Positions 34,699-45,830 of a DNA stretch of 64,000 bases are shown in pieces. A model generated the notes under the pieces. The model was not told where the DNA came from. It made no database searches and saw only the letters and a program-made list of their open reading frames with translations. The translations under genes and the position numbers were made by a program. Position 1 is the first letter of the stretch; the number at the start of each line of letters is the position of its first letter. This stretch comes from Entomortierella parvispora (Eukaryota; Mortierellomycota; Mortierellomycetes; Mortierellales; Mortierellaceae): contig OY752144.1 of NCBI GenBank assembly GCA_963573315.1, positions 310,001 through 374,000 of the forward strand, in the 5' to 3' direction.

Positions 34699-35358
34699 TT
34701 AGTAGTTGGCCGCCATGGTTTGACAGGCTTTGAGTTGTTCAAAGTACCATTGACATACGCTCATGTTGTTGTCGTTAGCTTCCAAACAGCGAGTGAAGGC
34801 CTTGGCATCTGCTTCGCATGTCACGGTTCCCATAGAAGAGCCTGGGACCGCTGCATTGGTTGCGTACGGTTGTTGTTGTTGTTGAGGAGCGTAGTTTTGT
34901 TGGTATTGTTGCTGTTGAGGCATTTGCTGGTATTGTTGTTGTTGTTGTTGATCTTGAGCGGGCACGTCGGCAGGTGCTGCAGATCCTCCAAACATTGACT
35001 ATAGCAATGAGGGACAAAGATGGTCAGTTATGAAAGCAAGAGATTTTTCACCGCAGGGTTCTTTTCTTGTTCAAGTACTTACAGTGATGCCATGACCAAT
35101 TGTATGACCAATGGTCGATCCGACAGCTACACCGGCGGCTGTCGATGCCATCTGTCCAAAGAGACCCGGCTGTCTAGGTTGGTTGGAGGGGTGGGCCATG
35201 GCCGAGGGCGCCTGTTGGGCAGGAGCCATAGAGTGCTGTTGCGGCGGCTGTTGGTGTGGCTGAGGACGAGAAGGTGGAGGTCCTTGACGAGCAGGCATGG
35301 TGGACGCCCTACGGGTCTGGTTGGAGGATGGAGTTGCGCGAGCACGAGAGCGGGCCAT
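34699..35358 (-). CDS. MIX17: Mix17/CHCHD2-CHCHD10-type twin CX9C mitochondrial protein
   Basis: Exons 35083-35358 and 34699-34998, 191 aa. An Arg/Ser-rich N-terminus (MARSRARATPSSNQTRRAS) could act as a mitochondrial presequence. The conserved central hydrophobic block GLFGQMASTAAGVAVGSTIG (about 65-84) and HTIGHGIT precede the intron. Exon 2 has long Gln/Tyr runs, then the CHCH domain with Cys at about 153, 163, 174 and 184 (CEADAKAFTRC and CQWYFEQLKAC, both CX9C). The family is imported into the intermembrane space by the Mia40 relay and affects respiratory function. The poly-Gln insert between the Gly-rich block and the CHCH domain is longer than in animal CHCHD2. Confidence 0.92.
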
Positions 35359-35881
35359 GGTAGTGTGAGGTGGTCTAGTTCGGTAGTTACGTTGAAGAGT
35401 CCTGTTGAGGAGAGGAGGATGTGAGATTGATGATAAGAAAGGTATGAAGTAGGCCGTGCCGGCTGGGGGATCTCCCTTTATATCATGGAGAGAATCCCGC
35501 CAAGGGCTTGTTGCACAGGAACTTGAAACGGCCGAAAACAAGATTTTTGCCTTTTCGGGCATCGGGGCCACGTAACGACCCAACGGAAAAGGAATTTTTT
35601 TTGGTTTCCCTGGTCATGAAGATCAAACCCTGAGTGGCGGGAAACATGTGCCCCATTACCTCATACCGTACACCGTCCGCCCGGCACGGTGCCTGACAAG
35701 ATGGATATCAACATTTTCGGCCTTTCTCACAGGCACAGCACAGCACAACACAATACAACGCAACACACTTCGCCCAAAATTTGACTAGCCCTTTCTAGAA
35801 AGACCTGATCGACATAGAATTGAAAGAATAGGCGAGGGCCTTTTGCTTTTAATAAAAAACGGTGGCAGGGGGAGTGATAAT
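35359..35881. other. Mix17 promoter and P1 3' region
   Basis: 523 bp. A degenerate CACAACACAATACAACGCAAC tract lies around 35740-35765. No gene seen. Confidence 0.5.
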
Positions 35882-37033
35882 TTAATCGAAGAGACCTATT
35901 TGTTTGAAAGATGAAAACGAGAGAATTGGTCAGTCAATGATTCCTCAATTGATGGTAATATTCAGCAAATTCCAGAGAAGGGATAGACAACATACCGAAT
36001 CCCATATCGTCATCAGACTCCTCCTTGGCCTCCTCCTTCTTCTCCTCGGCCTTCTCCTCAGCAGCGGCAGCACCACCGGCGGCGGCAACGGCACCACCGG
36101 CGGGGGCAGAGCCAGCAGCTCCGACGTTGGAGAGCATGGCCTCGACATCCTTGCCGGCGAGGGCCTTGGCGAAGAGGGAAGTCCAGATGGACTCGACCTC
36201 AACGTTGGCAGCCTTCAAGAGGGTCTGCAACTTGTCGGACTAATAGAGAAAAGAAAGGATCCTTGGTCAGCCACAATGATCTAGGTTGTTCAGATGGAAT
36301 CTCTTTGCTCCTGAGTGGAATGTCCTCGTGTCTTGAAAATAATAAATAAAAAAAAAAGTCGAAAAGATGACCCTGCTCTGTCATCGTAGGGTTTGCCGAA
36401 AAGGCCAAAGACGGACACTGCAAGCTATTTTGGCGAATCGACTGGGCGAAACACCTGCTTGGACAGGTCGTCTTGAAGTCGGGTAGAGTCGAAAAGAGGA
36501 TTGTACCAAGAGCTGTTGATTGACATCCAGATGGCAGCGAGGGTTCTCTCTTCATATCTCTGTCTTCCTGGCAGACTCTGGTAATAGCATTCAGTCTACA
36601 TCCTTGAAAAAAACGAAGCATCCAGAGCTGCATTGGTCGATCCCTGGCTGAAAGAATCCTGAAGATCTCTGATGGCGATGAGTCCAGCATGAAGTGTTGA
36701 TACGACCTCCTGATGATGGCGACGATACTGCGTCCAGAGACAGACGAGACGAAGAGGGACTGAATGGGAATGAAGAATCAGATTGACTCGTCATCATCAT
36801 CTGAATCAGTGGTTCCACTCATTGCACGCTTTCCTAGGCCGCACGTATCCATCGGATCCAACGAGGTCTGGCAGCCATCCATCGATAGAGATGGCGATGG
36901 CGGTGGCGATGGTGGTGGTATCCCGCGGTATCCATGAGGTGCGATGGATGCTGGACCGATACTTAACGGTGATCTCGACGTTGTCGTCGGCGAGGATCAA
37001 GGCAGCGTAGCTGGTAGCGAGTTCAGAGGACAT
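35882..37033 (-). CDS. RPP1: 60S acidic ribosomal protein P1
   Basis: Exons 36968-37033, 35996-36239 and 35882-35895, 107 aa, the normal P1 length. It starts [20 protein letters not shown], continues with [19 protein letters not shown] and [17 protein letters not shown], then an Ala/Gly hinge, a Glu/Lys-rich stretch and the invariant stalk end [13 protein letters not shown]. The final exon is only 14 bases and supplies the end of GFGLFD. P1 pairs with P2 on P0 to form the ribosomal stalk that recruits translational GTPases. The first intron is 728 bp with donor GTTAAG, weaker than the usual GTAAGT. The gene shares a short upstream region with SmE. Confidence 0.95.
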
Positions 37034-37405
37034 AGCTGATAAGAGGAATGTGTGTGCTGAAAGAGAAAGACCAAAAGCCAATCCGCGCCTGCGCTCAATT
37101 TGACCCCCTCCCACTCCGCGCGAGAGACGTCTCCCCTCTGCGGCGGTGGGACTGGGACTGCCAGCCTGTGGACAATCAAAGCCACAGCTTCAAACAACAC
37201 CCTCCCTCCTCAGCAAATGAGAGAAATGCATCAGCCTCGCCACCATCCCCCTCCCTGACCTCCCTGACCTTGTTCGCTGTTTGACCATCTTCAGAAGGAG
37301 CCCCTACCAGACTGTCATCCTCAAGACCCATTTCCGTTCATCCGTCTTCAAGCAGCAGACGTTCTATCTACACTTTGCACCACACCCCTCAAGATATAAC
37401 CAGCC
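37034..37405. promoter_or_regulatory. Bidirectional promoter between P1 and SmE
   Basis: 372 bp separate the start codons of two divergent, highly expressed housekeeping genes (ribosomal stalk P1 and spliceosomal SmE), so both core promoters must lie here. No TATA box or named element was identified with confidence. Confidence 0.6.
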
Positions 37406-38417
37406 ATGTCGTCCAAAGTGCAGCGCATTATGGTCCAGCCCATTGTGAGTCTAGATGCCTGCTGTTTTTGATACATCAACCAGGGGCCGCAGTCAGTATA
37501 GTGTCAAGGAAGGAAAAGCGTTCACTTTTTGCTTAGAATGAACAAAGGCAGGGTCTGGAGGGCGCGTCTTTGACTATCTCGACAGTTTGACCAGAGCCAC
37601 GCGTCTCGACAATCAACGTTCAACGGGATATCGGGCTGGCTTTTATACAAGCATTGGATGCAAATCCTCTGGATATGAAAGTGTGCAGACAGACTATCGA
37701 TCATCGGCCCAGTGCAGCTTAACAGAGGAGAGCTTTCCAATGGAATCACCCGGAGACAAGAGAAGATGAAACTAACACTTTCCTCTCAATGTTGTTCATT
37801 TATCCATTAGAACCTGATCTTCAGGTATCTGCAACAGGTAAACAAAGCATTGCGAGCTACATCCACCGGACTGTTATCCATTGAGACATGGCTTGCTAAA
37901 CTTCTCCCTTTATCGCCATTCTCTGAACTATTAGAGATCCACTGTGCAGATTTGGTTATACGAGCAGTTGGACACCCGCATCGAGGGCCAGATCATTGTA
38001 AGGATGAATTCCAAAAAAACCATTTCATGGGAACAGATAGGCACAGGATATTGCTTTCTGGAAGCACTCTGGAGATTGGATGTCTGGGTCTCCATCTCAA
38101 TTTCGCCATCTTTCAGGTACTGACGGTTCCTCTGCTTTTCCTTTTTCTCTTCCAGGGTTTCGATGAATTCATGAACTTGGTCTTGGATAATGCAACAGAG
38201 GTCAACATCAAGAAGGGAACAAGAAAGCCTGTTGGTAAGAACTCATCACCACATTCTGAATTGAAATGTCTACGAAATCTGTCGTTGCCGTTATTCTAAT
38301 CAAAGTGGTCTCTTGTCCTCATCTACCTTCTCTAATCCTTTAACGATTGTAGGTCGTATTTTGCTCAAGGGCGACAACATCACGTTGATCCAGTCAGTGT
38401 CGACACCAGATTCGTGA
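37406..38417 (+). CDS. SME1: Small nuclear ribonucleoprotein E (SmE)
   Basis: Exons 37406-37444, 37811-37837, 37935-37997, 38156-38234 and 38353-38417, 90 aa, the usual length. Spliced protein: MSSKVQRIMVQPINLIFRYL, then Sm1 motif STVQIWLYEQLDTRIEGQII with GFDEFMNLVLDNA, then Sm2 region GRILLKGDNITLIQ. SmE is one of the seven Sm proteins forming the ring on U1, U2, U4 and U5 snRNAs. Five small exons, one of only 27 bases, in about 1 kb. The family is unmistakable because every junction restores a conserved Sm residue run. Confidence 0.96.
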
Positions 38418-39217
38418 ACACAGGAGTATTGACACGAACACAGAGAGTTTTTATTTTCCAATGGGAAAAATGACGACTGCAAATAAACCAACAAGTTTTC
38501 AAAGTAAAGAACCTCATTGACGACAGATTTCGTACACTTTATCTTTTTCGTGGCAGAGTCAGACCTTGGGACGTGACCCTCCAAGACCTGCCGCGTCCTA
38601 CGACGAGATATTACGCAGCGCTTGCCAGAAGAAAACACATTAAGCAACGACTTGACAATTGGGGTGTGTGAATCCGCTCTGGTATTCATTTACAAGTAAT
38701 CGCAAGTCAGAGAACTCGAGCAGACAGCAATAGCAATAGCTTGAGTTCTATCGAGACCAGACTCCTTGGTTGGCCATTGAAGTTGATATCATAACATCAT
38801 TATCATCATTATCACAAGTAATTGCGACCACATCGACATTAGCAATTGCATCAAGACTGTCACGAACTTGTCTCGATTACCAAAGTATTGAGGCATGAAG
38901 ATCTCGAGCGTCCATTGTCCTTGAAACAAATGGGCCTGGAAACAAGCAAGATATTGAAGAAAAATCATAGTATTGTTGTACATTCTAATTACCGTCACTA
39001 CCATTAACCAGAAAACACCCGGGAAAACAACAGTAACAATAAGAAGCAAGAAGAGAAGAGAGGATAACCATTCGGGAGGAAAGAAAGAGGAGCAAGTGAG
39101 AAATGGACATGGGAAAGTAAGCAAAATGAAAACCGCCCCAATACACCAATCCGCAAAAGCGGAAAACAAAAGCAACCCGTACACACACCCCCCAAACAAA
39201 AAAGACACAAATACAAC
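38418..39217. other. Convergent region between SmE and cyclin genes
   Basis: 800 bp. A frame at 38789-39208 (-) encodes only hydrophobic, Phe/Leu-rich sequence without domain features, so I leave it unannotated. Probably both 3' UTRs. Confidence 0.5.
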
Positions 39218-41539
39218 CTAGAGAACAAAGGAACCGCTTGCTACAATGGGACCGCTTTGGTCTGAAGGAAACGCCATGGATCGAGGAAGTTTGGTATACC
39301 TCGTCGCACAGGCGGAGCGCTCCGAATCGTGTACAGCATCGGAATCAACACGTTGACCATCTGCTTCGAAACCAGTCATAGGAAGAGCCTGAGTCACATC
39401 CATCTTCATAGGAGCATATCGGATATGGCTGCCATTCAGGACGAGAGGAGGCATCGACAGAGACCGAGCAGCAAACGACGATGGCTGGGTTGCATCGACG
39501 CTGTGCATGAACTTGCGAGTTGCCTCTTGTCCATGCGCCACCAAAAGGGCCGTCCATCTCATGAAGGTATCATGGGAGACAAAGAGAGAATAGTCAATGA
39601 GCTTCAGAAAGATGAGCTCGTTGGCATTGATCTCCTTGATGGAGAGGCCAGAAATCTTTGCCCAGGCCTTGTTGGAGTAATTGCGGTCTTGGAGATATTT
39701 GGAAGCAACCATTAGAGCAGCCAAGAACGTTCTTCGGCCGCAGTAGATGATTCGGTTGGATTGACTCGACGACGACTGAGGATTGGGGGAGCCCGAGGTA
39801 TTTGACGATGGCGTTGAGGACCCTGAGCAAGGAGAGGAGGTTGATGACGACGGGGACGATGTGTTTGACGCTGGTGATGACGACGAGCAGGGGCTGAATC
39901 CCGTTGAGGAAGCAGGACTTGAGGACGTCATCGAACAGGTTGAGGACATTGGTGAAGGAAGAACCGATTTGGTATCTGCTGCGGCACGGAGACTGAAATA
40001 ATCTGGTCCCTGGACTGACGATGCAAACTCGGAAAGATTTTGGGTATGAAGGGGCGAAGCAGGTGGGGTCATAAGGGCCTCTGAGGATGGGTGGTGATGG
40101 TAGTGGTGGTGGTGTGCTGCGGCCAAGAGATGAGGGTAAGACTGGTGCAGCTGGTCCTGACGACGCTTGAGGTACGTGTTTGGGACCTTGTTGCGGATCT
40201 TGTACAGATAAAAAAGAGCCGTTTGGAGAGTCGAGTACGAAGAGCGGGAACGCTTGAGGGTCTCCTGGATGAAGGTACGGAGGGGCAGTCCCTTCTGCTT
40301 CTGAGCACACTCGGGTGAGGGAGGCCAGATGGACTCTATGACGATCGCTGCAGTGTCTATGAGATCGAGAGTCGAGACCGAAGCGGAAAGGGACACAGAG
40401 GACGAAGCAGGGAGCAGCAGCGGGTGATATTGGTGGCACATGATGGGGCAAGGACAGGCGTTGGGAGTGAATATCAGCAAATTCTTTTTCTTTGGTTTCC
40501 TTAATACTTCATTAACATGACACAGTGGAAGGAGAAAGAAAGAAAAAAAGAACTCAAAGAAAGAGGGCAAGGACTTTTATATCTTTGCACAAGAGAACAA
40601 AACTGCGCGGGAAACAAGGAACAAAAAATGGCGGCAGATCGACCGAGGTCAGATGAGAGGGAACGTGGGGCACAGCAGTTGAGTCGAAGGTCGACCAGGT
40701 GGAGGAGGCGGAAGAGGAAAGAAAAAAAAGCGCGGCAAAAAAAAAGAGGAAATCAACCAAAAGTGCTGCCCTTTTTGTGTCTGGTTCAGAGCACACACAC
40801 AACCAAAGATGGTGGCAAATGAGCCTGGAAGGTGTGCAAAAAAAAGAGCTTGCTGCGCCGACTCGCAGTGGCAATGTTCAATCACTCAACTCCAGAGGCA
40901 AAGCAGAAAATAAAACAAAAAGGAGAATGCGCCACCACTTGCTGCAAAAAAACAAACACCCGCACCAGCATTGCATCCTTTCGATATATCATGGTACTCA
41001 CCAACAAGACTGTCCACAAAGTTAGCTTTGACGGTGTTCGGATCCAACGTGCACTGTGCGCCACTACTGGCGCCACTGCCACTGGTACCGTTGCCACTCG
41101 GAAGGGCAGCGCCAGCTGTTGTAGCAGCCGTGCACTTTCGAGGCAGGCACAATTGCTGTGGTTGGAGTCGAGGGCACTGAAGTGAAGACTCGGACGAGGC
41201 TTCGCTCGAGTGTTTGGGATACTCACGTGGATCTTGATAACTCTCGCCTTCTTCCCGAGGACAGGCACGTTTGCGACTTGGACACTGTTGTTGCTGCTGC
41301 TGCTGCTGTTGTGTCTGTGCAAAAGTATTTCTGGCAGTCGAGGTCGTTGAAGGGAGCTTACAGGACATGGAGGATGATCGGATCATGGAGGAAGGGCGAC
41401 TGCAGTGTTGTTGTTGTGGTTGATGTTGAAAGGTGGAAAAGGAAGAAATGGGCGCCTGGACAGACGGGCATTCAAGCCCTCTGCCAGGCGGGAAGCTTGT
41501 GCCGGTAGAGGTCGCTGCGCATGCCTGGAGGGTAAGCAT
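39218..41539 (-). CDS. PHO85-type (Pcl/PHO80-like) cyclin
   Basis: Exons 41002-41539 and 39218-40356, 558 aa. The 645-bp intron joins ...NTVKANFVDSLV to DTAAIVIESIWPP exactly across a split Asp codon, rebuilding the start of a Pcl-type cyclin box; unspliced, this would look like two genes. The box continues with LRTFIQETLKRSRSSYSTLQ and TALFYLYKIRNKVP, is interrupted by a Ser/His/Pro insert of about 110 residues, and resumes with CGRRTFLAALMVASKYLQDR and KISGLSIKEINANELIFLKL. The N-terminal 175 residues are Ser/Gln-rich with a short poly-Gln. Pho85-type CDK partners act in phosphate, glycogen and amino-acid starvation signalling. An acceptor-like CCTCCAG just after the ATG leaves the exact start uncertain. 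Confidence 0.85.
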
Positions 41540-44500
41540 GAAGGAAAGAACAAAGAAAAGACAACCAACAAGGAGGCGAAAGATGAGAGACTAGGAAAGA
41601 ATCCCTTGTCGTACGAAAAAAGGGTAGAAAAACAAGTGGGGAATAATTTCCTAGGCTTTTTTTTTTCCTTCAATCGTTATGGATCCGGAGGGGGAAGAAT
41701 GAATGGCGAAAGGCGGGAGGAACAGGGAACGGACGCTTGCAGGGAGCCCTTGAAAGAGTGTATGATGGATAAAGGTGGAGGGGACTTGGGGTGGAGGTCA
41801 AAGGAGAGAGCAAGGACGAAAAAACTAGGACAGAAACAGGAAAAAAAAAAAAAAAAAAAAAAAAAAGCTTTCTTTGCTTCAAAGAAAGGGAGAAAAAAGG
41901 TGGAATAAAAAAGAAAAGAAAGAGCAGTACAAATGAGTCGATGAAGGAGGGGCAGAAACAAGAGTTTGGATTCAACTGTTGAATGAAGGCTGTGGGTAAA
42001 GGAAGATTCCTAGCAAAAGGCAGCGGCGGATGACATTGTAAAGGATTGGGAATCAAACAGGGAAAGGACGGTCTTGATAAAAAGGCGAGGTCGTCAGAAG
42101 AAACGGGCCAAGGGAGGCGTAGCGACTGGGAGGAGGCGTTGTTGCGAAGGAGACAAAGGCGAAGGTTGTTGGAGCAGAGGAGAGAGCAAAAAGAGAGCAG
42201 ACGGGCTGGAGCTGTTGGAGTGTTGATTTCAGAGGGGAGCAAGTCAAGGTTGGTGGCGATGGAGAGGATGTGTTGATGAGAAGGAAAGAAAGAGGAGGAA
42301 GAGATGAAAAGAGGGCCAATCCGAGCGGATGATCGAGCACATTGAACTGCACACCTTGGAGTCTCTGGACTTTTTTTTTTCTTCTTGGTCTTCTGCGGTA
42401 AGCAGAATGGGCTGGCTTGCTGCCTTGCCCTCTGGGGAGGAGCAAGACACTGCGTTTTTCCTTGTCTGTCCGCGCTGATTGAATAGCGGATTCAATTGAT
42501 CCTGCCTCCCACAGGCAAACAGAGAGAAAAGGGGCCCAGTCAGTCATTCACACACACAACGCACACAACACAAACCCACCATCATCATCAGCATCACTGT
42601 TTTCTTTTTCCTTTTTCTTTGTGTTCCCATCCTCTCCCCCCTCTCTGTCGCTCCCCAAAGCGTGCGCTTTGGGTGTGCATCTGTGCGATGGGTGGTTGCT
42701 TTGCGCTTGATGCATGCAGTGCGGCGATGACCTTCCGGTGCTCACTGCTCTCTTTCCCTCTGACACGACTTTAGGCCTGTCATCGGACAACAAAAAAAAA
42801 TTGCGGAAAACAGAATGGCGCGATCTGATTGGCAGACAACGTGCTGCGGACAACACTTCCTTGAGGGCTGCGCACGTATACGTACACGTTTCTTTGCTGC
42901 GTACCGTCAAGCGGTCACGTGGAACACACCAGTGTTTCACTGACGACCTTCACGGCGATGACTGCCTGACTGACTGGAGAGAACAAGGGGTGGGTGACTC
43001 GAGGGGACTGATGGGGCAGGATTGCATATCGCGATGGATGAAAGAATTGATGGACTGAACTAAAACGCTGCGGCAGTGGAGAAGTTTTCCATTGTTTTCT
43101 GAACCGGACCGCTCTGGCTCCAAGGAACTTCTTCTATGTTAAGGTAACCCTAACCCAAAACATGGTATGCACCAAGTCTAAAACCACCACCACTGACACG
43201 AATTACCACAGAGTATTATTATTCTTCAAGCAGAGGACGACGCGTTTCGGAGCCATTTTGCTTTTTCAGAACAAAATCACCACGAGCAAAGGGGGGGGAG
43301 GGGGATGAGACGAACAAGGGTGTTCTCTTTCATTCTGGTCAAAAAGCCCGTTTCTTTGTTGTCGTGTGTGTATTTCCAATTCCCCAACTTTGCTCCAACC
43401 TGCCGCGCCAAACCCTTTTTTTCGGTCGTGCAATCAGATTGTGCTGCGTCTCACTGAAAAAAACACAATAGCGCCCGCTCGAGAGCTGCTTGTCCGAGTC
43501 AGGCCAGGTCAGCCAGTTTAGTTTGTTGTCCGAGGCAAAAACCTTTTGCCATGCTTGAGTGATAGGTAGGGTCGAAAAACGTAAAAAAAAACAGGGTTGT
43601 TGAAGGCTTGAGATTATCGGGGCTGGTCGAAAACAAAAAAGAATGTCTCGGCTGTGCGACGCCTTGAGTTTGTCTTTGCCTTATTGTTTCCAGAAAAGAG
43701 ACCGGCTTAGCAAAATAAAAAGCAGGCAATTGATGGCTCAGTAGACAACGACCTCGCCTTTTCTTTTTCTGTCCCGGATGGCAGTGATGGTGACGATAAC
43801 ATTTAACAACAACAACAATACCCTGACGGAATTGCATTTCTTTGCCTTGCCCGATGAAGGAGGAGCACAGAAACAAGAGGAACCAGGGGGCTGTTGGACA
43901 GGGAGAGCAAGGGGATGGCGAAGGAGATGACAGGGTTGCATTGTTCGACTCGCCCAGCCGCAGTCAGGAAAATGGAAGCACATGGTCCAGGACGCCGTCA
44001 ATTCCTTTTTCGATGCTCACGCGAGCTCCGAGTCCACTCCGTAAGGCATCCAGCAAAAAGAAAAAGACGCGTCGCGTCAAGTTCTCGATTCAAAGGACCG
44101 TAATCTGTACGTGTACCCTTCAGTCGATATCTCCAATTTTCTGGATGAGACAGTATGGGGCGCGCGCTCAACCTCCCTCCTCGACTCCAGGCTTTATTAA
44201 CGCGTGGGGGAGAGAGAGTGTGTGTGAGAGAGAGAGTGAGTGAGAGAATGGGGCTGTTCTCTTTCCACTCTCTTACTCACACACTCACAAAGACATCCGT
44301 CTCACCCACATGCTACTTTCCGTCCCACCATGCGATAACGCCACGCTACGACCAACGCGTAACGCTAATCAAGAACTCTGTCTTTTTTCATGCTCTCAGT
44401 CGTTGGAAAAAGAGAGGCCGGTGCTGAACTCGCCTGCATGACACTTCTCTGGAGTTTTTTTGGGCATGAAGAGAAAAAACCGGAAATATCTACTCTCCAA

Positions 44501-45830
44501 CTTCGGACATCTTGACCGACTTCTGTCAACAAAGGCGAGACACCCCTTTGCTCACACGCCCTCTTTTCCTGTTGCTCATCAACGGCTTCATATACTGTGC
44601 AAACCGTACAGTACTTGATCAGTTGTCGTCTGTCTAGGAGATAGGACAGTCTAGATGCACAGTTGCCCGAAAACGCTTTTCCTCAACGAACGGCCAGTGT
44701 GCGTGCGCGCGCGAGAGAGAGCTGGTAGAGCCATCTCATCTCTTTTAATCTCGGACAAGTTGAACAATGGGTGTAATTTGTGGCAACACCAAGGCTCTAT
44801 CCACATGTGCACATCAATTATTGACTCAAATCCACACCCACCCACACAACCACCACCACCCCACCACCCATGGACGTAAGGGCAAACAAGTCAAACGAGG
44901 TGGCACGTTGCGAACACAAAGGCAAAACGAGGAGTGACCTTTCAAGATCCTTGCACCATTCTGTCTCTTTCTTTTCTTTTTCCGCCAAAGAGCCATTGCC
45001 TCATTGGCAGAAGCAGAAAAAGAGTGGAGGCAAAGAAAAACATGCAGGTCGACGACACGGAACACGCTCCCCCTCTCTTCCCTCTCCCTCCCACGAGTTC
45101 AAATTTGTTGATTGTCGCACAAAACTATGTTTTTGTTGCGCGCCTTCAGGAGGTCTTCTCTCAGAATGGTGGCAAAGAAACGGGAAAGGCACGAGAGGGG
45201 GGGGGGAAGAGAGATCTGGAACAGAGGTCTGGGCAAACGGCGAAGAATGGAAAACGCGTCTTCCCTCTTTCCTTCTCTTCCTATGGTGTTCTAAGAATAT
45301 GAGGCTGCAATTGAATAGTTGTTTTTAGTTGTTTTTTCAAGGAGCAATAGACAAGAGACCGTCTTTCTTCTGCCAAGACTCCCTCTTCTGGATCTGCGGA
45401 ATTGAGAAAGGTGTTTTGGTGGGGAATGAAGAAGAGAGTCTTGTGTCACTAGGACAGTCCGCAGTAATTGACCATGGCTCGGTTTTTTTGAACAAAAAGA
45501 GCCACTCATTAGATTCGGGGCTGACGCGAACAAACTCAACAAACTCGGACAGATATGAATCTTCTGAGGAGAAGAAGGTACTGTACTCTGTACCATGCGC
45601 TGCTCTTTCTGACCCAGGGGGCGCAGGCAGGTTTTATTTTTATTTATTTTTACGACCGCGCTTTCCTGTTTGGTTGTTCAGAAGGAGACTTCCTATCAGT
45701 CTTTGCGTATCGCAGAATTCACTCTCCAGATTTATTACCATCACATCCTGGCTGCCTCTTTCTGTATTAATATATAAGTGTGCATGTGCTTATAGTACTA
45801 TGGTATGTATACGGTTAATAAAAGATCGGC
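41540..45830. other. 4.3 kb gene-free region upstream of the cyclin gene
   Basis: The longest stretch without a supported gene. Contains A26 at 41841-41866, CT/GA-rich segments, a GA tract near 44210-44250, and a telobox-like AACCCTAACCC near 43147. No open frame here has a recognisable domain, conserved splice pattern or balanced composition. Part may be the long leader and promoter of the cyclin, part the 3' UTR of the RING gene. Confidence 0.5.
41841..41866. repeat. Poly-A homopolymer (26)
   Basis: Uninterrupted A tract in intergenic DNA upstream of the cyclin start. Confidence 0.8.

Noticed and set aside
36710..36820. Box C/D snoRNA in P1 intron 1
   Set aside because: A box-C-like GATGATGA is present, but no CTGA box D at suitable spacing with terminal pairing could be found.
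40882..41539. Separate Gln-rich gene upstream of the cyclin
   Set aside because: Its frame ends at a GTGAGT donor that joins precisely to the cyclin box, so it is exon 1 of the cyclin.
43842..44243. 133-codon + strand frame in the gene-free region
   Set aside because: No domain, no splice support and simple composition; cannot be told from chance.
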